A stretch of 64,000 bases of DNA from Nemertoderma westbladi. Taxonomy: Eukaryota; Xenacoelomorpha; Nemertodermatida; Nemertodermatidae. A program made the translations under genes and the position numbers. The DNA lies in assembly GCA_032718475.1 (NCBI GenBank), contig JAUCBJ010008691.1:1-64000 (forward strand), written 5' to 3'. The notes beneath the pieces were generated by a model. It saw only the letters and a list, made by a program, of their open reading frames with translations. It was not told the DNA's origin and searched no databases. Below are positions 12,680 to 24,890 of the stretch, one piece after another (the stretch's first letter is position 1; each line of letters opens with the position of its first letter).

Positions 12680-15461
12680 GCAAACGTGCGTTCAATACGC
12701 TGTCTACACAAATATGGCGACCTACAATCGCGAAAAGGTTCATTTAATTATGATATTGTTGGTCTATGCGAGACTCACCTCACACCTGACGACGAGGACT
12801 CTCTACTCTTGGGCGAGTTTAAAGATGATTATAAACTTTATCGAAAGGATTGTCCACCCAATACGTGTGGCAGGGGTGTTGCGATCATTTGTAAAAATAA
12901 TCTGCAACCAACCCTGGTAGCTATCCCTCAACATTACAATAGCATAGAGTGTGTATCCATTGACAATACTGTAGAAAAATGTCATATTGTCTGCATTTAT
13001 CGTCCGCCAGTTACAATAACTACCATGAAATGCATCAGTACTTGAATCTAGTTAACAGTCTTATGATTGAAATTAGCGAGGTACCCCAACCAGTTTTCAT
13101 TATGGGTGACTTCAATTTTGGTGCTATTAATTGGTCAGAATTAAACAAAAGGCCAAACTCGCAATGTGATAAATTTATTAATACAGTTTCAGCATCAAAC
13201 TTATGCCAATTAATTGACTTTACAACCCGTGATGACGCAATACTAGACTTGTTGTTGTGTAATGATCCATTTCTAATTGGGGATGTTCAATGTGAACCTC
13301 CAATTGGAAATAGCGCCGTAAACTCGACTATTCAAAAACCGAGCGACCATCAAGGGTTTTCTTTTAGTATTAATAATTGTCTTTTAAATAATTCTGAGAC
13401 CCATGGACCACCACCGCTTAGATATAATTTTGTTAAAATGGATCAGGTAGGTATCAAAGACAGTTTGAATAACATTAACTGGGAAAATGAATTTTCCAAT
13501 TGTGATAACAACATAAATTCGATGTGTGATATATTCTATGGAACATTAAACAATCTCTTTGAGAAGTTTGTACCTAAATATATACCAAATAAAAATAAAA
13601 ACCGCCCACCCTTGCATATCCGAAAATTACAGGCTTCTAAGCGGTTGTTGTGGCGTAAAAAGAATAATTCCGTAACTGTTTTGCGTGCTTATAGACGTGT
13701 TTGTTTTATTTGTGAAAAAGCCATTCGCGATTTTCATATGCAAAAAGAAATTAAAATCCTTACTGGGTCTTGTAAAAAAGCATTCTATAAATATGCGAAG
13801 AACAGAGTTTCTAGTCGACCATCAGTTTCAACTCTTAAAAGAGCTGATTAGCTGAAACAGATATAGAAAAATGCGAATGTCTGAACGAGCAATTTTCATC
13901 TGTTGGTGTTTATGATAATAATGTTACTCCTTTATTTCCCCCTGTAACAGATAAACTGTTCGATATACATAGCATATCAGAACAAAAGGTTTACAAACAC
14001 CTTTGTAAATTACCATTGAAATACACTGGCACACCTGACGGGGTACCAGTTGCTGTTCTCAAAATACTACGATTTGAACTTTGTACGCCCTTGTGTAAAC
14101 TATTTAACACGTCATTAATTACTGGTGAACTTCCACCACGATGGAAAAGTGCTGACATCACGCCGTGTTTTAAGAAGGGTGATACCTCTTTAGCCCCTAA
14201 CTACAGACCTATATCACAGACGGCGTCTGTATGTCGTTTATTAGAACGTATACTACAGTAGTTGTGGATATTTCATATTTCTTACATAGCAATAATTTAA
14301 TAAGCGAGGATCAATATGGATTTGTCAGTGGTCGCAGTACCGAGGCACAATTATTAAATAGTTCCTATAATTGGGCAAACGCTGTAAATAAGAAAAAGAT
14401 GGTTGATGTAGTCTATACTGACTACGCCAAAACTTTTGATACTGTGGTGACTGATCAAGCAAGCAAGCAAACAGTCGGCCGAAGCCGGAAGCCACCCGAA
14501 GGCTCCTCTTTCGATAGCTGCTACCCGAGGGTAGGGGTGGGCGCTACTCCTATCCCAAGTTTTGCTCCCAGTTATTTAACTGGTACTCATTTTATCGACC
14601 CCAGTGGATGAAAGGCTGAGTGGACCCTGGCGGGGCTGAACCTGCAACCATTAGATTGCAGGCCCGGCGCTCAACCAAATGAGCTACCCCGCCCTGGTGA
14701 CTGATAAATTACTATTAAAACTTCGTAACTATGGCATAAGTGGCAACGTCTATCGTTGGTTTACAAATTATTTAACTGGTAGGCGACAACGTGTAAAAAT
14801 AGGTAATACTTTTTTAAACTACCATCCTATAATATCCGGGGTTCCCCAAGGTTCCTGTTGTGGACCTCTGCTATTTATTATTTTTATTAATGACCTACCA
14901 AATAAAAAGATCAGCAGTACATCTGCGAAACTGTTTGCTGATGAAGCAAAATTATTTTCCGTCATTAATTGTGCTAGTGATAGATACACGTTACAGGATA
15001 ACATTAATATTTTCTCAGATTGGTCCAATGACTGGCAATTGAGTGTTGCCAACGACAAATGTAAGGTTTTAACAATAAATAGCGGTACTTCAGTATCTCC
15101 AATGTATACAATTAACGGCAAATATCTAGACTCTGTGCATGCTTACCGTGATCTTGGTGTAACTATTGATAGTAGGCTTAATTTCTCAGAGCATATTTTG
15201 AATATTACAGCCTCAGCATATCGGTCTGTTAATAAAATATTTTGGTGTTTTATTACGTCTAACAGAGAAGCGCTGATTACGGCTTATAAATCATACACTC
15301 GGCCCGTTCTAGAATATGCTAGTTGTGTTTGGAATCCATTTACAAAGGGAGTACCTTTCTTTGGTCTAACTGATAAACTTGAAGCCGTGCAGCGCACTTT
15401 ACAAGGCGTCTGTTTTTTCGTTGTCATCTGGACCCAGATATCCCATATATTGAGAGATTGA
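12680..15461 (+). pseudogene. CR1-like ORF2 remnant: endonuclease and reverse transcriptase
   Basis: Endonuclease motifs run in order: GLCETHL near 12760, CIYRPP near 13000 (a frameshift follows), MGDFNFGAINW near 13105 and the terminal SDHQGFSFSI near 13345. These are the EEP-fold catalytic blocks. After a spacer, the reverse transcriptase begins: PDGVPVAVLK near 14035, PPRWKSADITPCFKKGD near 14130, NYRPIS near 14202, DQYGFVSGRST near 14310 and YTDYAKTFD near 14416. A SINE then cuts the gene. It resumes with YLTGRRQRVKIG, GVPQGSCCGPLLFIIFINDL near 14838 and an active-site block that reads FADEAKLF instead of the usual FADD. The altered active site and multiple frameshifts mark a pseudogene. 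Confidence 0.8.
14456..14694 (-). mobile_element. tRNA-derived SINE with Nin-type body, 11-bp target duplication
   Basis: The insertion is flanked by perfect 11-bp copies of TGGTGACTGAT (14445-14455 and 14695-14705). On the minus strand it starts with a tRNA-like head, including the A-box-like TAGCTCATTTGGTTGAGC and B-box-like GGTTCAGCCCC. The body contains CAGCCTTTCATCC and GGGGTCGATAAAATGAG, close to the conserved central domain of Nin/Inv-type invertebrate SINEs. It ends in a (GCTT)n tail at 14456. It interrupts the CR1-like reverse transcriptase. Confidence 0.88.
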
Positions 15462-15539
15462 CATATCTAGGCCTACAGCCCTCTATAACTACGTATTTTT
15501 TTTTTTTTAGGATCGGCATGCTGCATTGCAGCTGCATTT

Positions 15540-18500
15540 TTAAGAATGCTGTGCCGGCTTGTCAACAAAATTGCACCGCCACAACTCCCTATCACCCATG
15601 ACATTTGCTAGATCATCCGCATCTTTAAGGCCAGTGTCCTTTAAGATGCGTCTCAAGAAAGTCATGGGCTGTCCACCATGCTTATTCACTCCATGAGGCT
15701 GCCAAAGTACAAGATTATGCACTGGCTGGTCCTCACGGCGAAAGCAATGTCCTGCAAAGCGGAGGCGATTTTGTTCTAGTGTCAAGCTAGGGGGAACCAA
15801 TGAGCAAAGCGGAGGCGATTTTGTTCTAGTGTCAAGCTTGGGGGAACCAATGAGACACCTCCAATGTTATATAGTGTCTGGTTGGAGATGTGTGCATTGT
15901 ACTTGACACAATAAACCCGGCGTAGCATTCTTGTGAATGTGCCATCCTGAGATTTGGTGTCCTCAGCAGTTAGAGCCCAGCATGGACTCCCGTAGAGGAG
16001 TACTGGAACTACTGCTGCTCTAAATAATCGGACCTTAAGTTTCCTATTAATTCTAAGTGACTTCCAAATCCTGGAAAGCCTATTCAAGGCTGCCCATGCC
16101 TTTCCCTTACGTATTCGAAGGTCCTCACCTGACTTCCGGATCCATGATCCCAGGTAACAGAAGTCATCCACATGCTCAAGCATACCATCCTTTGAGCTTA
16201 TGCTCATCCGATCAGAGACTTGCTGAGGACTTTCAAAGTTAACTGTCAGAGTTTTGGTCTTTCTGGAGTTAATAAAAAGACCAACACTAGAAGCAGCATG
16301 TTCTAATGAGCTGAGGAGCCGTTGGGCTCCCTCTAATGATTCTGAGAGTACTCCTAAGTCATCAGCAAAGTCTAGATCAGTTAGGTGCTTGGCAGGATTT
16401 CCTCGACTTGTGGAGCCAGTAGGTGGAGTTATCATCACCCCATCATCATAATGATGATCTAAGGACATGCGTAGAACATAATCAACCACAATAATGAAAA
16501 AGAATGGTGCAAGTGTGTCTCCTTGGAGGACGCCCCATAACACTTCAAATGGTTCTGTGTCAACGTCAACAGTAGACACAAATGTTGTCGAACCATCGTA
16601 TACTGATCTGATTGCTGCAATAATTTTATCAGGAATCCCATATAATGAAAGTATGCTGAACATACGTGACCGAGAGACTGAATCAAAGGCCTTGAAGAAG
16701 TCAACAAAGATAACAGCCAGATGCCTGTCTTTCTTTTTTGATAATTATTCAATTATCCTTCTAAGTGCCAAAATGGGCTCCATGGTCCCACGACCTTTAC
16801 GGAACCCATTCTGATTTCCACGGAGCAGTCTCTCAATGGGATCCCTGATGCGATTTAATAGAATCCTATTGTATAGCTTTGCAGTAATCGAGATCAATGA
16901 GATTCCCCGAAAAGAACCATAGAGTGTTAGGTTGCCCTTCTTGGGAACTGGCACTAACTTATTTGTTTTCATTTCTTGTGGGACTCTTGTTGTTCGGTAA
17001 ATGTCTACTATGATGGGATAGATGAGCTTTAAACACTCAGGTATTTTAAAGACCTCAGGGGGAACACCATCTACTCCACTGGCACGATTGGTCTTAATGC
17101 TCTTTGCAGCAGCCTTTACTTCTGCAAAGGAGATATCGCCAATGGGAATATCTGGGAGTACAGACTCAGACACTTTTACTTCTATAAAGTTATCAGGCAA
17201 TACCCTGTCATTATTGAGGAGCTTTTCAAAGTGGGCTTTCCAACCATTTAGGCGATCGGCTGGTGATTCAGCCTTAAACTTGGTGGTTGGTTGGCTCTTC
17301 CGCCCAGTAAGCAGATTGATCGATTTCCATGCCTGGGATGATTGCCTGCTGTCGTCAGCATCATTGATGGCATCAACCTGTTGGTTTATTAGCTCCTGTA
17401 GATTAACAGAGTACTGCCTGTTCAGGGACCTAGATGCAGCCTTAACTGCATTCTTGGCCGCTGTAGTCTGTTTGAGTCGGGACTCTTTCTGCGCCCTATG
17501 AAAGTCATTTCGGCACTTCTGAATTTTGTTGTCACTCCAGGGGGCCCTTTTCCTGTTTCGAGGGTATACAGGAACTGTTTCTGCAGCTGCTAACTTAACT
17601 GCTTCTGTAAAGGCAGTATAGCCCTCACAGTGATCTGCCGCTTCAGAGGCAAGAGCCTCATACCTGTTGCTCAGCTGTAGTGTGAAGCTGGATCTCACAC
17701 TTGGCTGTTGCAACACAGAGGACCAGTCATGCCGCGGCAAGGCAGATTTCGTTGTTCTGCTAGCACGCAGACTAAGTCTTACCTTGGCCACAATAAGGCG
17801 GTGATCACTGGAGAAGGGTCGAAGTGTAAATGCATTACAGTCTTGTATAGAGCTCCTGTATTTCCTACGAAACAGAATATGGTCTATCTGGGACTTGTGA
17901 CCACTGGGTCCACTATGAGACCATAGCTTTCCAGTTCGCTTCTTGAACTGGGTTCCAGCCGAAAACAATCCATTTCCAGAGATAAAATCCTGAAGATGGA
18001 CAGAATTTCGGTTAACACTATTGCTATAGACCCAGGGCGATGTAGGTGATTGATGCAGACTTGCATTAAAGTCTCCCAGGAATCTTAAGAATGCATGCTG
18101 ATCCTCTCCATCAGTAGCTGCTTGTAGATTGTGGTAGAAATTTTCCACCTCCTCTACAGGGGCAACACTAGTTGGAGAGTAGCACACAATCAGAACCACC
18201 TTAGGAAACTTCTTAGCCAGTCTTCCAGAACATGAGAAGTGGCAACGGATGATGCGGTTAGAGATTTGGTCTATTTTGTCCAATGCTGCATGTGCAGTTG
18301 GATTCATCAATAGACCAATTCCACCATTGCCACTATCATCTGCTGACGCGGGGGCGAGTCGCCAACCGCCCCCCATGTCCTTAATCAGAACCTCATCAAT
18401 CTGTCCAGTCTGCATTCGGTGCTCTTGAACACCCACTGCGCTAAGAGAAAGCTTATCTGCCAAGGCAGTCAGCTCACCTTGTCGCATTGGGGACCCGAGT

Positions 18501-18907
18501 GTTAGGGTGTTTACTGAGGCTAGTCTAGTGACTTGCCTCAGATTCACCAATGGCTTTGTTGGTCGGGGTGGAACATGAGAGTAGCCTCCAACTCCAGAAT
18601 CCCTCTCCCCATCACAATCTGGCCTCCCTGGTGACCCAGGGTTTGGGCCAGAAAGGTCATCAGGAAAGGGACTCAAAGAATTGTTGGCTGCTCTCTCTCC
18701 AGTAGGGGGTGAGACAGGCAGCCGGTCAGGAGTTAACTGACGCCTGTGAGGCCGATTGTGTCCGGTAATTCCACTGGCCTCTAGTGGCCGGACCTCCGCA
18801 TTGCTAATGTAATCCATAGTGGGGGTTGGGGGGTGCTTTTTTGCCGAGTCAGCTCTCGGGGCAAATACCACACCCTGGTTTGCCATTCCACAGGGTGGGT
18901 GTCGCAA
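15540..18907 (-). pseudogene. RTE-like EN-RT polyprotein, lightly damaged
   Basis: The main frame, 18907-16745 (720 aa), has a Pro-rich N-terminus of about 120 residues. An EEP endonuclease follows (VGVQEHRMQ, GGIGLLMN, VCYSPTS, LGDFNASL, SQIDHILF, FSSDHRLIVAKV), then the first reverse transcriptase blocks (RASGVDGVPPEVFK, LVPVPKKGN, FRGISLIS, NQNGFRKGRGT). A TAA replaces a Glu codon near 16750. The frame then continues through VLQGDTLAPFFFIIVVDY, the FADDLG active site near 16365 and the C-terminal LRFAGHCFR region. Near 15742-15845 a ~52-bp segment is duplicated in tandem. The endonuclease nicks target DNA and the reverse transcriptase copies the RNA into it. Confidence 0.85.
15742..15845. 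repeat. ~52-bp tandem duplication inside the RTE-like frame
   Basis: The stretch starting CAAAGCGGAGGCGATTTTG and ending GGGGGAACCAATGAG occurs twice in direct succession, differing at one base (CTAGGGGG versus CTTGGGGG). The other RTE copies have it once. It disrupts the C-terminal coding region. Confidence 0.9.
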
Positions 18908-19322
18908 TGGAGTCAGATATGAGGCCCATCACCCATATCTACTCTGGCGTACATGACCCACCATTGGCTGTTGCAGCTCATCTGCTGGGTCATGCCCTGT
19001 ACCCTTGCTGCCAGGTGCAGGTCGCAGTGAAGTGCTCTCAGAGTGGACATGAGAACACTCTACTCCTAACCAGCCATTGTTAGATCACCATCTGCCTGGT
19101 CAGGCCGTATACCCCTGCAGCCAAGTATATGGGTCCTTAATCCAGGACCAAAGGCGTCCTTATCCCAGAACGAAGGGGGTCCTAGTTACAGGACCAGATT
19201 TGCCCTAGTAAGAGGGTCTATGCAGCTACAGGTGGCACCTCCTTTATGCTGCATGGAGGTGGCAAGTTTTCTTGATCAATGACCTAGAATACCTGACCTG
19301 ACCAGATAGGATATACCTTAAC

Positions 19323-19601
19323 TTGGTATACACTTTTAAGATAATGCACGGTCTAGTTAATCTTAGGTGCAATGACTATTTTACCGTAATAAGAAATTGC
19401 ATTACCAGAAGACATCGTTTTAAAATTCGTGGGTCAAAGTGCAATACAAACTGTGTTGAGAACGTATTTTTCAACCGTGTTGTTAACATATGGAACGATT
19501 TACCTACTAATGTGGTGAATAGTCCGTCTCTTAACGTTTTTAAGTCGAAATTACTTATTGTGGATTTTAAAAAATATATAAAATTTGATCGAAATCTGTA
19601 A
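19323..19601 (+). pseudogene. C-terminal end of the CR1-like ORF2
   Basis: A 92-residue frame with the standard C-terminal block of CR1-type ORF2 proteins: VYTFKIMHGLV, then RRHRFKIRG, then FFNRVVNIWNDLP and NVFKSKLL. It lies immediately beyond the inserted RTE element and completes the CR1-like gene that breaks off at 15461. The 3' UTR and ATCTT-repeat tail follow. Confidence 0.85.
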
Positions 19602-19790
19602 CGTTTAATATTGATTTTAACTATGTTTTATTGAAGTGTATGATTTTACTTAATCTTAGTTTAGCTGGTGCATAAGTCACTTCGTGTCGTAAATTTTAAT
19701 GATATAAGTGTGTTGTTTATCAATGTTATGTGTGCTGCACTAGCCGAGGTGTCTCCTCTAATAAAATATCTTATCTTATCTTATCTTACT

Positions 19791-20496
19791 TGACTCGTAA
19801 TGTCTCCTACGACTTGCTTCACGGGCCGCTAGGCCCGTCTCTAGTGTAAGTACAGAAGTATGCCAGTGCAAGACAGTGCAGTACAACATACTAGGGAGAG
19901 TGAGTGAGACTTGAATCCCAAAAGTTATAATCGCTCTAAAGAACAGATAAATTAATTTTTCAACGCCGTTTTAACTTTTTCACATTAGATTTAAGATTGC
20001 TATCATTGTGTGAGAGTTTGAGAATTTCAACTCTTAAACTTTTTTTAATTAAACCAATTATTCGTATTTTCGTAAAAGCTTCAAGTCTCCCTCAATGGGT
20101 GGGAGACTTGAAAACCGGGTGGGAGACTTGAATGAACCCCACCTCGCATTCTCGTAAATTCGTCAAAAATGTATAAGAAGTGTAATAATTACATGTTCAA
20201 CATGTCTATTTTCTTGTAGAGCAAAAAAATTTCAAAAAATGCGATTGTTTGTTAAATTATTATCCAAAATTATATACAAATTTAGGTGGTTGTTCACATG
20301 GTTCTCCCAACAAGAACTGAATAAATAAAAGTTCATTTTTGTACAAGAGACACAAGATATTTTTTGTGCGATAAAATGTGAAGTGATTTAACACCATGAC
20401 TCAAATAAATAAGATTTTTAACTATCTCTGAGATCCACCAATATTATTTCAAAGACGTTATCTTGTACTATATTAGAGCCTATTATCATGTTACAG
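19791..20496. other. Non-coding DNA upstream of the first lectin module
   Basis: No gene seen. GGGTGGGAGACTTGAA is repeated at about 20097 and 20119. The stretch ends in a splice acceptor (TTACAG, 20491-20496). No sequence matching the first-half lectin exon of the other two modules was found here, so that exon is missing or further upstream. Confidence 0.5.
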
Positions 20497-22314
20497 GTGC
20501 GAGTGACGACTAGTCCGAGTAATCCAAGTCCACCTGATAATGAGATCTGTGACACAATAAACCTCAACCATAAAGACCCCAACAACGATTTTAAGTACAA
20601 ATTGGAGTGCAATGGATTTGTTGGGTTAATTGGAGACTATATTCTCCTTGGCCATATGACTGCATTTGATTTCTGTGAGGTGAAAGCATGGGGAAATATT
20701 GAAGAGGAAGTAACAACTACTGGGGAGGAAGCAACAATGACAACTGGAGAGGGACTAACAACTACTGCAAATGCAGAAACAACTACTGGAGATGCAGAAA
20801 CAACTACTGGAGATGCAGAAACAACTGCTGGAGATGCAGAAACAACTATTGGAGATGCAGAAACAACTACTGGAGATGCAGAAACAACTACTGGAGAGGG
20901 ACTAACAACTACTGCAAATGCAGAAACAACTACTGCAAATGCAGAAACAACTACTGCAAATGCAGAAACAACTACTGGAGATGCAGAAACAACTACTGGA
21001 GATGCAGAAACAACTACTGGAGATGCAGAAACAACTACTGGAGATGCAGAAACAACTACTGGAGATGCAGAAACAACTACTGGAGATGCAGAAACAACTA
21101 CTGGAGATACAGAAACAACTACTGGAGATGCAGAAACAACTACTGGAGATGCAGAAACAACTACTGGAGATGCAGAAACAACTACTGGAGATGCAGAAAC
21201 AACTACTGGAGATGCAGAAACAACTACTGGAGATGTAGAAACAACTACTGGAGATGCAGAAGCAACTACTGGAGATGCAGAAACAACTACTGGAGATGCA
21301 GAAACAACTACTGGAGATGCAGAATCAACTACTGGAGATGCAGAAACAACTACTGGAGATGCAGAAACAACTACTGGAGATGCAGAAACAACTACTGGAG
21401 ATGCAGAAACAACTACTGGAGATGCAGAAACAACTACTGGAGATGCAGAAACAACTACTGGAGATGTAGAAACAACTACTGGAGATGCAGAAACAACTAC
21501 TGGAGATGCAGAAACAACTACTGGAGATGCAGAAACAACTACTGGAGATACAGAAACAACTACTGGAGATGCAGAAACAACTATTGGAGATGCAGAAACA
21601 ACTACTGGAGATGCAGAAACAACTACTGGAGAGGGACTAACAACTACTGGAGATGCAGAAACAACTACTGGAGATGCAGAAACAACTACTGGAGATGTAG
21701 AAACAACTACTGGAGATGCAGAAGCAACTACTGGAGATGCAGAAACAACTACTGGAGATGCAGAAACAACTACTGGAGATGCAGAATCAACTACTGGAGA
21801 TGCAGAAACAACTACTGGAGATGCAGAAACAACTACTGGAGATGCAGAATCAACTACTGAAGAGGTTGCAGCAACAACCACTATAATGGCAGAAACAACT
21901 ACTGGAGATGCAGAAACAACTACTGGAGATACAGAAACAACTACTGGAGATGCAGAAACAACTACTGGAGATGCAGAAACAACTACTGGAGATGCAGAAA
22001 CAACTACTGGAGATGCAGAAACAACTACTGGAGATGCAGAAACAACTACTGGAGATGTAGAAACAACTACTGGAGATGCAGAAGCAACTACTGGAGATGC
22101 AGAAACAACTACTGGAGATGCAGAAACAACTACTGGAGATGCAGAATCAACTACTGGAGATGCAGAAACAACTACTGGAGATGCAGAAACAACTACTGGA
22201 GATGCAGAATCAACTACTGAAGAGGTTGCAGCAACAACCACTATAATGGCAGAAATAACTACTGAAGAAGCAACAACAACTACCGGGGAGGCTGCAACAA
22301 CTACAATTCAACAG
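20497..22314 (+). CDS. FTP-lectin-like/mucin gene, module 1: second-half domain exon with mucin tract
   Basis: This appears to be an internal exon, 1,818 bp long and phase 0 at both ends, bounded by TTACAG at the start and CAG/GTTTGT at the end. Its first ~70 residues match the second half of a fucolectin/F5-8-type (FTP) carbohydrate-binding domain: VRVTTSP, EICDTI, an internal Cys, GDYILLGHM and the closing CEVKAWGN. The rest is a Thr-rich tandem tract, mostly 7-residue TTTGDAE units, which in such proteins would be heavily O-glycosylated. FTP domains bind sugars, often fucose, in invertebrate immunity and adhesion. The upstream half-domain exon was not found in this window. The second-half exons in modules 2 and 3 are homologous but less repeat-rich or absent in repeats. 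The gene product is unnamed. Confidence 0.65.
20755..22250 (+). repeat. 21-bp coding minisatellite (mucin tract)
   Basis: The unit is roughly ACTACTGGAGATGCAGAAACA. It repeats about 70 times with rare variants (GATGTA, GATACA, GAATCA, TCA for ACA). Because the unit length is a multiple of three and contains no stop in several frames, long false frames exist on both strands. A ~370-bp block ending in TTEEVAATTTIMAE occurs twice, ending near 21890 and 22250, showing higher-order duplication. Confidence 0.95.
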
Positions 22315-22648
22315 GTTTGTAAATCATATTAAGAAAGGGGGGGGATACAAATGGATTGTTACTCTAATATTCTCAATAATTTCTTCCATCAACAGATAAA
22401 ATTTCCACTTCCTGATTTTTTAAATATGAAACTTTTAATCAAAGGACCTTTGCTTTAGAATTTCTTCACAAATTTCTGTAATTTTTAGTTTATATGAAAG
22501 AACATTTTATTTAATAGACATGGCTGCCAGAGGCGTAGCGAAGGCCATTCTTGAGCCTAAGAGAATGAAGCTGAAATAGGCAGAATTTTACTTTATAGAC
22601 TTTATACAAAAGTTAGTATAGTATAATGTAGTGGTATAGTGGTACATC
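22315..22648. other. Intron-like spacer before the RTE cluster
   Basis: A GGGGGGG run follows the splice donor. Otherwise non-coding with nothing recognisable. Confidence 0.4.
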
Positions 22649-23102
22649 ATGTATCTGAGTCTGTGCTCACAGATATCCCCATTGGTTACATCTCCTTTGT
22701 TAAATCAAGACCACAGCTAGGTGCATCAAGACCAATCGTGCCTGTGGAGTAGATGGCGTGCTCCCCTGAGGTCTTTAAAATTCCTGAGTGCTTGGAGCTC
22801 ATTCACTCTATTTTTGTGTACATGTCTAGAACAAAGAGAGTCCCTCAAGAACTGAAAACAAAAATAAGTTGCAAGTTGGTCCCTGTCCCAAAGAAGGGCA
22901 ACCTAACAACCTGTGGATCTTTTCGTGGAATCTCATTAATCTCGATTGCTGCAAAGCTATACAACAGAATTCTATTAAATCGCATCAGGGATCCTGTTGA
23001 GCGACTGCTACGTGGGAACCAAAATGGGTTCCGTAAAGGTCGTGGGACCAAGGAATGTATTCTGGCACTCAGAAGGATAATCGAAGAGATATCAATAACT
23101 AC

Positions 23103-24890
23103 TACTAGGATTGGCATGTTGTATTGCCGCTGCATTTTTGAGAATGCTATGCCGGCTTGTCGACAAAATTACGCCGCCACATCTCCCTATTACCCATGAC
23201 ATTTGCTAGATCATCCGCATCTTCAAGGCCAGTGTCCTTTAAGATGCGTCTCAAGAAAGTAATGGGCTGTCCACCATGCTTATTCACTTCATGAGGCTGC
23301 CAAAGCACAATATTATGCACTGGCTGGTCCTCATGGCGAAAGCAATGTCCTGCAAAGCGGAGGCGATTTTGTTCTAGTGTCAAGCTTGGGGGAACCAATG
23401 AGACACCTCCAATGTTATATAGTGTCTGGTTGGAGATGTGTGCATTGTACTTGACACAATGAACCTGGCGTAGCATTCTTGTGAATGTGCCATCCAGAGA
23501 TTTGGTGTCCTCAGCAGTTAGAGCCCAGCATGGACTCCCGCAGAGGAGTACTGGAACTACTGCTGCCCTAAATAATCGGACCTTAAGTTTCCGATTAATT
23601 CTCGGTGACTTCCAAATCCTGGAAAGCCTATTCAAGGCTGCCCATGCCTTTGCCTTACGTATTCGAAGGTCCTCACCTGACTTCCGGATCCATGATCCCG
23701 GGTAACAGAAGTCGTCCACATGCTCAAGCATACCATCCTTTGAGCTTATGCTCATCCGATCAGAGACTTGCTGAGGACTTTCAAAGTTAACTGTCAAAAT
23801 TTTGGTCTTTCTGGAGTTAATACAAAGGCCAACACTAGAAGCAGCATGATCTAATGAGCTGAGGAGCCGTTGGGCTCCCTCTAATGATTCTGAGAGTACT
23901 CCTAAGTCATCAGCAAAGTCTAGATCAGTTAGATACTTGGCAGGATTTCCTTGACTTCTGGAGCCAGTAGGTGGAGTTATCATCACCCCATCATTATTAT
24001 GATGATCTAAGAACATGCGTAGAACATAGTCAACCACAATTATGAACAAGAATGGTGCAAGTGTGTCTCCTCGGAGGACGCCCCATAACTTCAAATGGTT
24101 CTGTGTCACCGTCAACAGTAGACACAAATGTTGTCGAACCATCGTATACTGATCTGATTGCTGCAATAATTTTATCAGGAATCCCATATAATGAAAGTAT
24201 GCTGAACATACGTGAGCGAGAGACTGAATCAAAGGCCTTGAAGAAGTCAACAAAGATAACAGCCATACCTTTCTGACTTCCGGATCCATGATCCCAGGTA
24301 ACAGAAGTCGTCCACATGCTCAAGAATACCATCCTTTGAGCTTATGCTCATACGGTCAGAGACTTGCTGAGGACTTTCAAAGTTAACTGTCAAAATTTTG
24401 GTCATTTTGGAGTTAATACAAATACCAACACTAGAAGCAGCCTGTTCTAAAGAGCTGAGGAGCCGTTGTGCTCCCTTTAGTGATTCTGAGAGCATTCCTA
24501 AGTCATCAGCAAAGTCTAGATCAGTTAGGTACTTGGCAGGATTTCCTCGACTTCTGGAGCCAGTAGGTGGAGTTACCATCACCCCATCATCATTATGATG
24601 ATCTAAGGACATGAGTAGAACATAGTCAACCACAATTATGAACAAGAATGGCGCAAGTGTGTCTCCTTGGAGGACTCCCTATAACACTTCAAATGGTTCT
24701 GTTTCACCGTCAACAGCAGACACAAATGTTGTCGAACCATCGTATACTGATCTGATTGCTGAAATAATTTCATCAGAAATCCCATATAATGAAAGTATGC
24801 TGAACATACGGGAGCGAGAGACTGAATCAAAGGCCTTGATAACATATGCCTGTCTTTCTTTTTTGATAACTATTAAATTATCCTTCTAAG
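23103..24890 (-). mobile_element. Minus-strand RTE-like copy with ~590-bp internal duplication
   Basis: Begins with the (TAG)n tail and 3' motif at 23103 and reads back through the C-terminal coding region (LRFAGHCFRHEDQPVHN, YPGSWIRKSGEDLRIRK, FADDLGVLSES, VLRGDTLAPFLFIIVVDY). At about 24266 the sequence jumps back to the WIRKSE region and repeats the same segment to about 24889. The two versions differ by several substitutions, so the duplication is not new. Inserted into the plus-strand RTE copy. Confidence 0.75.

Larger units (their letters stand above)
15505..19310 (-). mobile_element. RTE-like non-LTR retrotransposon, near full length
   Basis: One long endonuclease plus reverse transcriptase frame on the minus strand, with a 5' UTR of about 0.4 kb (18908-19310) and a 3' end whose last motif is GCATGCCGATCCTA. 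The same 3' motif ends other copies near 23.1, 27.5 and 48.0 kb, where it is followed by (TAG)n. A single EN-RT ORF with a short-repeat tail fits the RTE superfamily. It splits the CR1-like element, whose 3' coding end resumes at 19.32 kb. No firm target-site duplication was found. Confidence 0.75.
10941..19790 (+). mobile_element. CR1/L2-type non-LTR retrotransposon, split by an RTE insertion
   Basis: An ORF1 with zinc-finger-like segments is followed by an ORF2 with apurinic-type endonuclease and reverse transcriptase. The element breaks off near 15.5 kb and resumes at about 19.31 kb with the typical CR1 C-terminal end and a 3' UTR. The 3' end finishes in ATCTT repeats (19767-19790), like the microsatellite tails of CR1/L2 elements. 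The 15.5-19.3 kb gap is an RTE-like element in the opposite orientation. A SINE also interrupts the reverse transcriptase. Several frameshifts show the copy is dead. The 5' limit is a guess. Confidence 0.75.

Noticed and set aside
20637-22241. 534-codon minus-strand frame of VVVSASP repeats, and plus-strand MQKQLLE frames
   Set aside because: These are other-frame readings of the 21-bp mucin minisatellite, which is stop-free in several frames. Only the TTTGDAE frame continues from a recognisable domain.
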